Positions 17,728 through 26,935 are shown, counted from the stretch's first letter. The stretch is 64,000 nt of DNA from Pelomonas sp. V22 (GCF_030014915.1 NZ_JAGIXS010000007.1:124001-188000), one strand, 5' to 3'. Notes: generated by a model not told the origin, from the sequence alone. Translations and numbers: made by a program.

Positions 17728-18705
17728 TCAGCTCTCCTGCAAGGCCAGGCCGTAGCACTCGTGCAGCGCGGCCAGGCGCTGGCGCAGCGCGTCGAGCAAG
17801 GCCGGCGGGCCGAGTGCCTCGACGTCGGGGCCCAGGCGCAGCAGCTCGCCGGCGGCGATCTCGATGGATTCGATGGGAATCTGCAGTCGCCGCCAGCCGG
17901 CCTTGTCCGGCGCGCCGGCGGCAGCCACGGCCTCGGCCATGCGCTGACCAAGGCGAGCCATCCTGCGCAGCGCCGCCGGCCGGGCCCGCACCGTGGCGTG
18001 GCTCGATTGCATGCGCGCCTCGTGGTCTTTGCAGAAGTCCTGCCAGTACTGCTGCAGGTCGAAGTCCGGCAGCGGCGTGGCGGCTTCGTCCTCGATGGTC
18101 AGCGCTTCAATGGCAGCCACGCGGTAGCTGCGCGCCTGCTCGCCGTGGGCCGCCACGAGGTACCAGAGCCCACCTTTGAGCACCAGGCCGAGCGGCGCGA
18201 CGCGGCGCTCGACCCGGCCTTTCCAGCTTTCGTAGCCCAGCTGCAGCATGCGCTGTTGCCAGACGGCCGCCGCCAGCTGCGGCAGCAGGCCTTGCCGGTC
18301 CGGCCCCTGGAACCAGGCGACCGGATCGAGATGAAAGCGCGCCGCCACGCGCTCGGCCTCTTCGCGGGCCGTGTCGGGCAGGGCGGCCAGCAGCTTGAAG
18401 CGGGTGTTCGCCAGCGCCTGGCCCAGGCCCAGTTGCTCGGCCGCGAACGGCGCGCCAGCGAGGAACAGGCTTTGCGCCTCCGGCCGGTCCGGGCCGGTCA
18501 GGCGGGTGCGGTAGCTGGCCAGCAGCGCGAAGCCGCCCTGGCGGCCCTTCTCGGCATAGACCGGCACGCCGGCGGCGCTGAGGGCATCGATGTCGCGGTA
18601 GATGGTGCGCACCGAGACCTCCAGCATCTCGGCCAGCGCCTGGGCGGTGACCTGGCCCTGCGCCTGCAGACGCAACATGATGGAGAGGAGGCGGCTGGCT
18701 TGCAT
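17728..18705 (-). CDS. YafY-type transcriptional regulator (HTH-WYL)
   Basis: A 325-residue DNA-binding protein with an N-terminal HTH_11/DeoR-like winged helix (residues about 5-60, with VSVRTIYRDIDALSAAGVPVYAE) and a WYL domain (about 140-215, containing GGLWYLVAAHG). WYL proteins sense ligands, often nucleic-acid-related. It lies 37 bases downstream of the arsenic operon's aquaporin gene on the same strand. It could be read through from that operon, but nothing else ties it to arsenic. Confidence 0.9.
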   Translation of the reverse strand: MQASRLLSIMLRLQAQGQVTAQALAEMLEVSVRTIYRDIDALSAAGVPVYAEKGRQGGFALLASYRTRLTGPDRPEAQSLFLAGAPFAAEQLGLGQALANTRFKLLAALPDTAREEAERVAARFHLDPVAWFQGPDRQGLLPQLAAAVWQQRMLQLGYESWKGRVERRVAPLGLVLKGGLWYLVAAHGEQARSYRVAAIEALTIEDEAATPLPDFDLQQYWQDFCKDHEARMQSSHATVRARPAALRRMARLGQRMAEAVAAAGAPDKAGWRRLQIPIESIEIAAGELLRLGPDVEALGPPALLDALRQRLAALHECYGLALQES

Positions 18706-18742
18706 GCCTTGCAGCTTGCCAGCCCCCTGCTGACAGCGTGTG

Positions 18743-19402
18743 TCAGTGGCCTGGCGTGGCTTCCGGTGTCAGGCAGTGGCTCAGGCCCCAGCCCAGGCCG
18801 GCTCCCAGCAACTGAGCGGCGATGAAGCCGGGCGCGCTGGCTGGCGCGATACCTGCAAAGCTGTCGCTGAACATCCGGCCGAAGGCGGCGGCCGGGTTGG
18901 CGAAGGAGGTGGAGGCGGTGAACCAGTACGCCGCGCCGATATAGGCCGCCACCAGGGCCGAGGCACGGCCGGCCGGCGCACGCAGGATCACCAGCAGCAG
19001 GCCGGCCGTGGCCACCATCTCGGCGATCCACTGCCCCATGCCGCCGCGCAGCTTGCTGCTCAATTGCAGCAGGGGCAGCTCGAACATCGCATGCGCCAGC
19101 CACGCGCCCAGCATCGCGCCGAGCAGCTGCACGAGGATGTAGGGCAGCACGGCCGAGCGGGCCAGTTCGCCGCGCCAGGCCATCACCAGGCTCACGGCCG
19201 GGTTGAAATGGGCACCGCTGATCGGGCCGAAGACCTCGATCAGCACATAGAGTCCGCCGACGGTGGCCAGCGTGTTGGCCAGCAGGGCGATGGCGACGTT
19301 GCCGCCCGCGAGTCGCTCGGCCATGATGCCGGAGCCGATCACCACGCAGAGCAGGCCCAGGGTGCCGAGGCCTTCGGCCAGCAGTTTGCGCAGCAGGCTC
19401 AT
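18743..19402 (-). CDS. MIP-family channel of the arsenic operon (AqpS-like)
   Basis: A 219-residue aquaglyceroporin-fold membrane protein with six predicted helices and two NPA boxes, N67-P68-A69 (GAHFNPAV) and N169-P170-A171. After the second box the arginine that normally forms the aromatic/arginine selectivity filter (NPAR) is replaced by alanine (NPAAAFGR), which suggests a wider, less water-selective pore. It is the last gene of arsR-arsI-arsC-aqp, starting three bases after arsC ends. By comparison with the Sinorhizobium AqpS operon, it may let As(III) leave the cell down its gradient after ArsC reduces arsenate. That role is inferred from context. The substrate is not proven. Confidence 0.88.
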   Translation of the reverse strand: MSLLRKLLAEGLGTLGLLCVVIGSGIMAERLAGGNVAIALLANTLATVGGLYVLIEVFGPISGAHFNPAVSLVMAWRGELARSAVLPYILVQLLGAMLGAWLAHAMFELPLLQLSSKLRGGMGQWIAEMVATAGLLLVILRAPAGRASALVAAYIGAAYWFTASTSFANPAAAFGRMFSDSFAGIAPASAPGFIAAQLLGAGLGWGLSHCLTPEATPGH

Positions 19403-19405
19403 CGC

Positions 19406-19909
19406 TCAGCTCCTGGCAATGTCGTCGAGCGCCTGCTTGAGCGCCGCGCGGTCCAGCGTCGCCAGCGGCAGGGCCAGCAACTGCAGCATGCGGTAGCCGA
19501 TGGCCTGACGGGTCAATTCGAAAGCGCGGCGCTTGCCTTCTTCTCCGCCTTCGGCATTCGACGGGTCGGGGTAGCCCCAGTGCACCTTGAGCGGCTGCCC
19601 CTGCCCGCCAAAGAACACCGGGCAGGCCTCGGACGCCGCCGAGTCGCAGACAGTGATCACGAGGGACAGCGGCGGCGCCTCCGGCTTGGTGAATTCGTCC
19701 CAGCTCTTGCTGCGGTAGCCGGCCGTGTCGATGCCGGCGGCTTGCAAGGCCTCAAGGGCGAAGGGGTTGAGCCGGCCGCTGGGCGCGCTACCGGCGCTGA
19801 AGGCGCGCACCTCCTTGCCGAGCCGGGCGGCGAGGTGGTTGAGCATGCCTTCGGACAGCACGCTGCGGGCCGAGTTGTGGGTGCACAGGATCAGGACGTT
19901 GAAGCTCAT
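19406..19909 (-). CDS. arsC: Arsenate reductase ArsC (thioredoxin-coupled, LMW-phosphatase type)
   Basis: Reduces arsenate to arsenite in the cytoplasm. The 167-residue protein has the phosphatase-like anion loop CTHNSARS with nucleophile Cys9, and the redox pair Cys88 and Cys96 (TVCDSAASEACP), followed by WGYPDPS. This three-cysteine arrangement marks the thioredoxin-dependent class, not the glutaredoxin class. It starts eight bases after arsI with a GAGAGG element and is followed within three bases by the channel gene. Confidence 0.94.
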   Translation of the reverse strand: MSFNVLILCTHNSARSVLSEGMLNHLAARLGKEVRAFSAGSAPSGRLNPFALEALQAAGIDTAGYRSKSWDEFTKPEAPPLSLVITVCDSAASEACPVFFGGQGQPLKVHWGYPDPSNAEGGEEGKRRAFELTRQAIGYRMLQLLALPLATLDRAALKQALDDIARS

Positions 19910-19917
19910 GGGACCTC

Positions 19918-20352
19918 TCAGCAGCAGGCGCCGGCACCTGTCTTGGGCGTGCAGCAGGCTGAGGCGGCCTTGGGCGCTTCGTTGAACATCGGCACATCAG
20001 CCAGCGTGTGGAAGTGTTCCCAGGCGATGCCCTGCGGGTCGGTGATCCAGTGCTTGTTGCTGCGGGCGTAGCAGCAGGTGGTCTCGCCGGTGTCAGCCAT
20101 GGCCAGGTCGGCCTGGGCGGCCCGCTCGCGCAATGCGCCCAATTCGGCCTCGCTGTCGACCTGGAAACCCAGGTGGTCCACGCCGGGCTTGCCGCCGCGG
20201 GTGGAGATGGCGAAGTTGATGCGCGGGTCCTCGAGCATCCACTTGGCGTAGTCGCCTTCCTGCCGGGTCGGCGTGGCCGCGAACAGCTTGGAATAGAAGG
20301 CGATGCTCTGGTCCAGATCCTGGACATGCACATGGACGTGAAAACGCTTCAT
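19918..20352 (-). CDS. arsI: ArsI/CadI-family glyoxalase-fold metalloenzyme
   Basis: A 144-residue vicinal-oxygen-chelate protein. The family includes ArsI, a dioxygenase that breaks the C-As bond of trivalent organoarsenicals, and CadI. Likely metal ligands are a histidine in the HVHVHV strand (residues 5-9), His60 (VDHLGF) and Glu112 (AWEHFH). A vicinal pair Cys93-Cys94 (TTCCYA) sits where ArsI binds methylarsenite. The C-terminus has further CC pairs (ACCTPKTGAGACC). AAGGAG lies seven bases before the ATG. It is the second gene of the ars operon. C-As lyase activity is inferred from the family. Confidence 0.9.
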   Translation of the reverse strand: MKRFHVHVHVQDLDQSIAFYSKLFAATPTRQEGDYAKWMLEDPRINFAISTRGGKPGVDHLGFQVDSEAELGALRERAAQADLAMADTGETTCCYARSNKHWITDPQGIAWEHFHTLADVPMFNEAPKAASACCTPKTGAGACC

Positions 20353-20368
20353 GACGGTCTCCTTGGGT

Positions 20369-20695
20369 TCAGCATCTGCTGCAGGCTGTGGTGGTTGACG
20401 GCAGGCAGGCCTCGCCCTGGCAGCAGTTCTCGCTCAGGTAGGCGAGCAGGGCGTTCATGTGGCCGAAGTCGGCGCGGTAGATCAGGTTGCGGCCCAGGCG
20501 CTCCTGGGTGATCAGGCCGGCGCCCGACATCTCCTTCAGATGGAAGGACAGCGTGGCCGCCGGCAGCTCCAGGGCCTCCATCAAGGCGCCCGGCGTCAGC
20601 CCTTCATTGCCGGCCACGACCAGCAGGCGGTAGGCGCGCAGGCGGTAGGCATGGGCCAGGGCGGCCAGCGAGCGGATGGTTTGCTGTTCTTCCAT
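20369..20695 (-). CDS. arsR: ArsR-family arsenic-responsive repressor
   Basis: A 108-residue winged-helix repressor with the HTH at about residues 33-65 (ALELPAATLSFHLKEMSGAGLI) and a cysteine-rich C-terminus: Cys91, Cys92, Cys97, Cys105 and Cys108. The CCxxxxC arrangement resembles the As(III) site of the Acidithiobacillus-type ArsR, not the CVC box of the E. coli protein. It is the first gene of the operon and probably represses itself from the inverted repeat just upstream. No ribosome-binding site precedes the ATG, because the -10 box lies only about 17 bases upstream. Confidence 0.93.
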   Translation of the reverse strand: MEEQQTIRSLAALAHAYRLRAYRLLVVAGNEGLTPGALMEALELPAATLSFHLKEMSGAGLITQERLGRNLIYRADFGHMNALLAYLSENCCQGEACLPSTTTACSRC

Positions 20696-20696
20696 G

Positions 20697-20718
20697 ATTC
20701 GATAATAGTCGAATTATA
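20697..20718 (-). promoter_or_regulatory. ars promoter and overlapping ArsR operator
   Basis: A perfect 6-bp inverted repeat, ATTCGA-N6-TCGAAT, spans 20697-20714. A consensus TATAAT on the minus strand (20713-20718) overlaps its edge. The start codon of arsR is two bases beyond the repeat. A repressor bound here would block both polymerase and the start of the message. Confidence 0.65.
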
Positions 20719-20803
20719 GAAATGTCTGCAAACACTCCAGCGGATTGAGAAAGATCAACGCCAACCTGTCTGACCGTGCGAGCTGGGTCGGCGGGCGGCT
20801 AGC

Positions 20804-23029
20804 ATGCGACCTCGTTCTTCACGCGCGCGCATGAGCCCTGCCTCCCCCGGCGATCCGCCAGCCTCGCTGGCCCGACAGCTCTCACTGCAGATCAGCCTGC
20901 TGGTGGTGCTGATGGTGGGCGCCTTGGCGGCGATTGCCTTCTGGTCGGTGCAGCGCGAGATCGCCGAGGTGGTGCCCGACACCCTGCTCAGCACCGTGCA
21001 GTTGCAGGCGGCGCGGCAGGGCCAGTCTTTCCAGCTGGCCGATGGCAGCGTGCGGCGCCTGGAGCGCGAATGGCAGGAGCGGGCCGGGGCGCTGGGCGAT
21101 GGGCAGGCGCAGCAGCGCTTTGCCGAGCTGTTCGAGCGCTCGGCCGATGGCGTCTGGCGGCTGCGGCCGTCGCGGGTGGACGTCGACCATGCGCCGACCT
21201 TCTATCTGCAGGGCGGGCCGCAGCTGGACCTGCAGCTGCGCCGCCGCGCGGTGCTGAGCTACGAGCTGCTGCGCGAGCAAGGGCCGGCCCTGGTGCCGCC
21301 ATTCTTCTCGGCCTACACCGACTTCGTCGAGAAGGGCCTGATGGTCTACTCGCGCGGCATCGACTGGGGCAAGGGCGCGACGCCGGCCACCGACAACTTC
21401 AACTACCCGACGATGACCGGCGCCGACCCGCGCCGCAATCCCCGGCGGGAGGTGTTCTGGACCCCGGTCTATTTCGATGGCGAGGCCAAGGCCTGGATGG
21501 TCTCGGTCATCAAGCCGCTGGACTGGCGCGGGCGCTGGGTCGGCACCGTGGGTCATGACATCACCATCGACACCCTGCTGCAGCAGATCGGCGAGGCCGA
21601 CGCGGAGCTGGGCGCGCTCAGCATGATCCTGAGCCGCGACGGCCAGCTGATTGCCCACCCGGAATTGCGCGAGCGCATTGCCAAGGCCGAGGGCTAGTTG
21701 GCGGTGCAGAGCCTCGGCGACCCGCTGCTGAGCGCCGTGCATGCGCTGGTTGCCAAGAGTGGCAGCTCCTCGCAGGCGGCGCGCACGCCGGACGGCCGTC
21801 ACATGGTGGCCTGGTCACGCATTGCCGGCCCCGACTGGTGGGCCGTGCGCGTGGTGCCGCAGTCGCGCATCGACGAACTGCTGCACCGGGGCGTGTTCTG
21901 GATGCTGGCCGTGGGCGCCCTGATGCTGCTCGTGACGCTGTGGATGCTGCAGCGCGTGATACGCCAGCGGGTCAAGCAGCCGCTGAGCGACATCACCGGC
22001 TCGGTCGAGGCGCTGGCCGAGCGGGTCAGCCAGGGCGAGGAGCCCGAGTCCCTGCCAGCCCAGGGTTCGGCCGATCTGCAGCGGCTCTCGCAGGCCTTTG
22101 ACGCCATGGCGCAAGACCTGGCCGCCCAGCGCCGCCAGGAGCAGGCCGCCCAGGCGGCTTTGGAGCGCGAGGTACAGGAGCGTCGGCAGGCCGAAGAAGC
22201 GGTGCGCCTGCTCAACCTCTCGCTGGAGGCGCGGGTGCGCGAGCGCGGTGAGGCCTTGCAGCAGGCCCAGCAGGAGCTGGTGCAGCGCGAGACGCTGGCC
22301 AGCCTGGGTTCGCTGGTGGCCGGCGTCTCGCATGAGCTGAACACGCCCATCGGCAACGCCCTCATCTCGGCCGACACGGCGGCGGCGGCGCTGTCCCAGT
22401 TGCAGGCCCTGCTGGCCAGCGGCGCCGTGCGGCGCAGTGAGCTGGAGCGGGGCCTGCACCTGGCGCGTGAGAGCGCGGGCCTGGCCCTGGCCAATCTGCA
22501 GCGCTCGGCCAGCCTGGTGCAGGACTTCAAGCAGGTGGCCGTGGACCGCGCCAGCCTGCAGCGCCGCCGCTTCGACCTGCGGCGCGTCAGCGAGGAGGTG
22601 GTGCACCTGTTGCAGATCTCCTTGAAGACGCCGCAATTCAACCTGGTGCTGGACCTGCCCGCCGAGTTGCTGCTGGACAGCTTCCCCGGCGCCTTTGGCC
22701 AGGTGCTGACCAACCTGGTGCAGAACGCCGTGGTCCATGCCTTCGAGGGCCGCAGCCAGGGCTGCATCACCATCACTCTGTTGCGCAGCGATGAGCGGCA
22801 GGTGGTGCTCTGCGTCAGCGACGACGGCTGCGGCATTCCCGCCGAGCACCTGGGCCAGGTGTTCAAGCCCTTCTTCACCACGCGCCTGGGCCAGGGCGGC
22901 AGCGGCCTCGGCCTGCACCTGGTCTACAGCATCGTGCGCAATGTGCTGGGCGGCGAGATCGAGCTGCACAGCGAGCCGGGGCGCGGCACCCGGTTCGTCC
23001 TGACGCTGCCGCGCCACGCGCCCGACTGA
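20804..23029 (+). pseudogene. Sensor histidine kinase interrupted by an in-frame TAG
   Basis: One frame of 742 codons encodes a membrane sensor kinase but contains TAG at 21695-21697, codon 298. Before the stop are TM1 (about residues 27-47) and most of a double-Cache-like periplasmic sensor domain. After it, in the same frame, come the rest of that domain (ending DWWAVRVVPQSRI), TM2 (FWMLAVGALMLLVTLWML), HAMP, a coiled coil, the HisKA box (SHELNTP, His at codon 509 or so) and an HATPase with N, G1 (DDGCGIP), F and G2 boxes. Catalytic motifs look intact. Either the gene is a fresh nonsense mutant, or there is readthrough, restart at TTG 21698, or a base-call error. The start may be 20804 or 20831. 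Confidence 0.85.
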
Positions 23030-23109
23030 ACCGACCCCTGCACCAGCGCTGCGCCGCGTGATAGCCTCTCCCAGGTCTGGTGAGCCGGCCGGGGAGGGCC
23101 GTACGACCC

Positions 23110-23838
23110 GTGAAAACCTTGCTGCTCAGTCTCCTGCTGCTGTTTGGACCCGCCGGTGCGGCGGAGGTCCACATGGCCTTTGGCGAGCGCATACCGCCGT
23201 TCTGCTTCCCGCAGACAAACTCCGGTATCGAGATTGAGGTGATAGGCGAGGCCCTGGCCTGGCGCGGCCACAAGCTCAAGCCGCAGTACTTCCCGTTCGC
23301 ACGTGTCCCGAAGGCCTTCATCGACGGCATGGTGGACGCCAGCATGACCGACCTGGGCCAGGACCTGGGTGCAGCAGGCGGCCATTACGGCGAGCCGGCC
23401 GTGCTTTACGACAACGTCTTCATCTCGCTGAAGGAGCGGCACCTGGTGATCAGGAAGCCCGAGGACCTCAAGGGTTTGACGGTGATCTCGTTTGCTGGCG
23501 CCGTGCGGCGCTATCCGCAATGGCTGGAGGCGGTCAAGGCGGCGGGCCATTACACCGAGCAGAACGACCAGGCCGTGCAGGTGCGCACGTTGATGAAGGG
23601 CCGCTACGACCTGGTGCTCAGCGACCGCAGCATCTTCAGGTACTTCGCACTGCAGTTCCGCCGCGAGGGTGGCGACCTGCTGCCGGTGGAGGAGCATGCG
23701 TTCACCACGGTCAATCCGCAGGACTACCGGCCGGTGTTTCGCAGCAGGCAGGTGCGCGACGACTTCAATGCCGGCCTCGAGCACCTCAAGAAAACCGGCC
23801 GCTACCAGGCCATCTACGACCGCTACCTCAAAGAGTAG
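23110..23838 (+). CDS. Periplasmic substrate-binding protein (SBP_bac_3 type)
   Basis: A 242-residue exported protein with a short signal peptide (KTLLLSLLLLFGPAGAA) and the family 3 solute-binding fold (MAFGERIPPFCF, IEIEVIGEALAWRGH, LVIRKPEDLKGLTV, FNAGLEHLKKTGRYQAIYDRYL). GTG at 23110 is the start that gives a normal signal peptide; GGGGAGGG lies about 13 bases upstream. It follows the interrupted kinase by 80 bases on the same strand. It might supply or modulate a signal for that kinase, but no transporter genes accompany it and the ligand is unknown. Confidence 0.82.
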   Translation: MKTLLLSLLLLFGPAGAAEVHMAFGERIPPFCFPQTNSGIEIEVIGEALAWRGHKLKPQYFPFARVPKAFIDGMVDASMTDLGQDLGAAGGHYGEPAVLYDNVFISLKERHLVIRKPEDLKGLTVISFAGAVRRYPQWLEAVKAAGHYTEQNDQAVQVRTLMKGRYDLVLSDRSIFRYFALQFRREGGDLLPVEEHAFTTVNPQDYRPVFRSRQVRDDFNAGLEHLKKTGRYQAIYDRYLKE

Positions 23839-23841
23839 GTG

Positions 23842-23902
23842 CCCCTCGTCCAAGGAGTACCTTGGCCGGTCCCCCGAGGGGACGGCGATGCTTGCGGCAT
23901 CG
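23842..23902. repeat. Cluster of GC-rich hairpins between convergent genes (REP-like)
   Basis: Three perfect hairpins in 60 bases: CCAAGG/CCTTGG (23850-23865), GTCCCC/GGGGAC (23869-23883) and CGATGC/GCATCG (23886-23902). An alternative outer pairing of CCCCTCG (23842-23848) with CGAGGGG (23875-23881) is possible. It separates the ends of the binding-protein gene and the M16 gene and may act as a bidirectional terminator. A structurally similar cluster lies at 46601-46653. Confidence 0.5.
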
Positions 23903-23957
23903 GGCCGCAAGCACATCGCCATCTGGGCAGGCTTGGGGCGGCCCTGCGCTCGGCCCG

Positions 23958-25385
23958 CTATTTCGCCTGCACCGTGAACTCGCCGTAGGCCTTCAGCTGC
24001 TCGCTGACGGCGGCCTTGTCGCCGACCACGACGATGCTCTGCGTGGCCGGGTCGAAGTACTTCTTGCCGATCTCGCGCACCTGCTCGGCCGTGACCTTCT
24101 GGATCTGCGGCACATAGCTGCCGAGGAACTCGGCGGGCAGGCCGATCAGCCAGTTGTTGGCCAGCTGGCGTGCCACGGAGCCCTGCAGCTGGGTGCTGAT
24201 CAGGTAGCCGCCGGCCACGTAGCGCTTGTTCATCGCCATCTCTTCGTCGCTGACCAGCTCGCTGCCGAGGCGGGTGTACTCGGCGAAGAACTCCTTCAGC
24301 GAGGCGCCGGCCACTTCATTGCGCACGTCGGCACCGCCCACGACGATGCCGCCGTCGCGGAAGCTGCGGGCACCGGCCGAAGCGCCATAGGTGTAGCCCT
24401 TTTCCTCGCGCAGGTTCAGGTTCACGCGGCTGCTGAAGCCGCCGCCGATGATGGTGGAGGCGAGGCGCAGCGGCACCTGGTCGGCGGCGCTGGCCTTGTT
24501 GCCGGGGCGACCCAGGCGCACGGTGGCCTGTACGCTGCCCGGGCGCTCCAGCAGGATGCGCTGGACGGCGGCCGTACCGGGCGATGCGGCCACGGCGGCC
24601 GGGGCTTCGCCCGTGGCCTTCCAGTCACCGAACGCAGCCTCGACCTGTTTGAAGATCTCGGCAGCACTGACGCGGCCGGTGACGACCAGCAGGCTGCGCT
24701 CCGGGCGGAAGCGGCGGGCATGCTCGGCGCGCAGCAGCTCGGGCGTGGTGGCGTTGATGCTCTCGGCCGTGGCGCGCGTATGGGCGTAAGGGTGGTCGCC
24801 ATAGACGGCGAAGCCCAGGGCCCGTTCGGCGCGGTAGCCGGGGTTGGCCTCGCTGGCCTTCAGGCCTTGCAAGGCATTGGCCTTGGCCAGGGCCACTTCC
24901 TTGTCCGGGTACGCCGGCGTGCGGGCCACTTCGGCCAGCAGCTTCAGCATGGCCGGCGCCTGCGAACTCACGGCGTTGGCATAGACGGTGATGCCGTCAT
25001 TGCTGTTGCCGGCACCAACCGAGCCGCCCATGCCTTGCGCGGCCTCGGCGATCTGGCGTGAGCTTCGCTGGGCTGTGCCCTCGTTGAGGCCGCCGGCCAG
25101 CATGCTGGCGAGGCCCGCCTGGGCGGGCGAATCGGCGCTGGCGCCAGCACCGCGCACGGCCAGCACGTAGTCGACGCGCGGCTGGCCCTGGCGGGGCACA
25201 ACCCACACCTCGAGGCCGTTGGCCAGCGTCTTCTTGGCGATCTGCGGCACCGGGATGGGTTTGTCCTGGCCGAAGGCCGGCAGCTCGGCCGGCAGCTTGA
25301 CGGTGGCGGCTTGGGCCTGGCCGCCGATCAGCGCGCAGGCGGCGAGCAGGGCCAGGGTGGTCTTGGACATCTTGATGTTCAACAT
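23958..25385 (-). CDS. M16-family peptidase homologue lacking the zinc site
   Basis: A 475-residue exported protein with a signal peptide (ending QAQA) and two M16 domains. Where active members have HXXEH, the sequence reads SPAQAGLASMLAGG, so no zinc site is present. In paired M16B peptidases one subunit is typically inactive and helps form the chamber. It lies 25 bases downstream of the active subunit gene, with a GAGGA element nine bases before its ATG. The pair probably forms a heterodimeric periplasmic peptidase. Confidence 0.92.
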   Translation of the reverse strand: MLNIKMSKTTLALLAACALIGGQAQAATVKLPAELPAFGQDKPIPVPQIAKKTLANGLEVWVVPRQGQPRVDYVLAVRGAGASADSPAQAGLASMLAGGLNEGTAQRSSRQIAEAAQGMGGSVGAGNSNDGITVYANAVSSQAPAMLKLLAEVARTPAYPDKEVALAKANALQGLKASEANPGYRAERALGFAVYGDHPYAHTRATAESINATTPELLRAEHARRFRPERSLLVVTGRVSAAEIFKQVEAAFGDWKATGEAPAAVAASPGTAAVQRILLERPGSVQATVRLGRPGNKASAADQVPLRLASTIIGGGFSSRVNLNLREEKGYTYGASAGARSFRDGGIVVGGADVRNEVAGASLKEFFAEYTRLGSELVSDEEMAMNKRYVAGGYLISTQLQGSVARQLANNWLIGLPAEFLGSYVPQIQKVTAEQVREIGKKYFDPATQSIVVVGDKAAVSEQLKAYGEFTVQAK

Positions 25386-25410
25386 GGTCTTGATCCTCGT
25401 CTGGCGCGGT

Positions 25411-26817
25411 TTATTGCTTCTTCTCGGCGGGAGCCTGAGCCGGTGCTGCCGGCGCTGCGGCCGGGGCGGGCTTGGGCGCCGGCTTGCGGTCGATCACCGA
25501 GCGGTTCTCGCGGGTCAGGTAGGTCTTGGCCACGCGCTGCACGTCGGCCGAGGTGACGCCCGAGATCCAGTCGGGGATCTTGTTGATCACGTTGGCGTCG
25601 CCCCACAGCGTCTGCAGCTTGGCGAGCGTGTCGGCGCGGGACAGGAAGCTCTCCAGGCCGTCGTACCAGCTGGCCAGCATGCTGGTCTTGAGGCGCTTCA
25701 TGGTGGCGTCGTCGACGCCTTCCTTCACGACCTTGGCGATCTCCTCGTCCATGGCGGCCAGCACTGCGTCGGCGCTGCTCGTGGGCTTGTAGAGCGTGAA
25801 GGCGGTGAACAGCGTTGGGCCGTCGTATTCCCAGGGGCTGGTCAGGCCGTACAGCGAATTCATGTTGAGCGAGAGCTCGCGGCCCTTGACGAGGCCGAGG
25901 TAGAAGCGCGAAGCATCGCCACCGGCCAGCAGCTCGCCGAGCACGGCCATCGGGGCCTGGTCCTTGCTACCGCGGTCGGGCATCTTCCAGGCCACGGCCA
26001 CGGCCGGCACTTGCGCCAGCGCGTCGCTCTGCTCGATGCGCTTCTCGGCGGTGTTCAGGCCTTCCTTGAAATCGGTGCCGGCCGGCACTGGGCGCTTGGC
26101 GATCTTGCCGAAGTACTTCTCGGCCAGCGCAAAGCCCTGGGCCGGCGTCACGTCGCCGGCGATGGACAGCACGGCGTTGTTCGGGCCGTAGTAGTCGCGG
26201 TGGAAGGCCCGCACGTCGTCGAGGCTGGCGTTCTCCAGGTCCTGGAAGCTGCCGTAGCCGTCGTGGTTGTTCTCCCACTTGTTGAAGGCGAGCTGGCCGA
26301 TGTCGATCCACATGAAGCCTCCATAGGGGCTGTTCTTCACGTTGACGCGAATCTCCTCCTTCACCACGTCCTGCTGGTTCTTCAGCGTGGCGGGGTTGAA
26401 GTCCAGCGTCTTCATGCGGTCGGCTTCCATCCACAGGATGGATTCCAGCGCCGAGACCGGGGCGGTCTCGATGTAGTTGGTGAAGTCCGGGCGGGTCGAG
26501 CCGTTGTTGCGGCCGCCGCCGCTGGTGATGACCTGGTCGAACACGCCCTTGGGTGCGGTGGGCGTGCCCTGGAACATCAGGTGCTCGAACAAATGGGCGA
26601 AGCCGGTGCGGTTCTTGGGCTCGAGGCGCATGCCCACGTGATAGACCACGCTGACGCCGATGGTGGGCGAGCTGGCGTCGGGCGACACCAGCACGGTCAG
26701 GCCGTTGGCGAGCTTCTTGGTATGGACCGGCACGGTCCAGCGGTCGACGTCGGCGGCGAGAGCCGAGACTGACAGCGCCATGCCGGCCAGCAGCAGGGAG
26801 AGTTTGGGGATGCGCAT
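25411..26817 (-). CDS. M16-family zinc peptidase, catalytic subunit
   Basis: A 468-residue exported metallopeptidase. A signal peptide covers residues 1-22 (ALAA). The inverted zinc motif HLFEH is at 75-79, with a downstream glutamate region VKEEIRVNVKNSPYGG. The C-terminus has an Ala/Pro-rich tail (PKPAPAAAPAAPAQ). The ATG at 26815-26817 has GAGGA upstream; the frame extends to 27051 but without signal-peptide character. It is operonic with the inactive partner downstream. Likely a periplasmic oligopeptide processor; substrates unknown. Confidence 0.93.
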   Translation of the reverse strand: MRIPKLSLLLAGMALSVSALAADVDRWTVPVHTKKLANGLTVLVSPDASSPTIGVSVVYHVGMRLEPKNRTGFAHLFEHLMFQGTPTAPKGVFDQVITSGGGRNNGSTRPDFTNYIETAPVSALESILWMEADRMKTLDFNPATLKNQQDVVKEEIRVNVKNSPYGGFMWIDIGQLAFNKWENNHDGYGSFQDLENASLDDVRAFHRDYYGPNNAVLSIAGDVTPAQGFALAEKYFGKIAKRPVPAGTDFKEGLNTAEKRIEQSDALAQVPAVAVAWKMPDRGSKDQAPMAVLGELLAGGDASRFYLGLVKGRELSLNMNSLYGLTSPWEYDGPTLFTAFTLYKPTSSADAVLAAMDEEIAKVVKEGVDDATMKRLKTSMLASWYDGLESFLSRADTLAKLQTLWGDANVINKIPDWISGVTSADVQRVAKTYLTRENRSVIDRKPAPKPAPAAAPAAPAQAPAEKKQ

Positions 26818-26935
26818 GAACTGAATCCTCGTCGATGAAGGAATGCCGGCGCCTGACTGCTGCTGCTCGGCTCTGAGAGTCGCGATGTTAGGGCGAAATC
26901 GGGGGTGACTTTTGCCACCCGGGCCCCTGGCCGAC

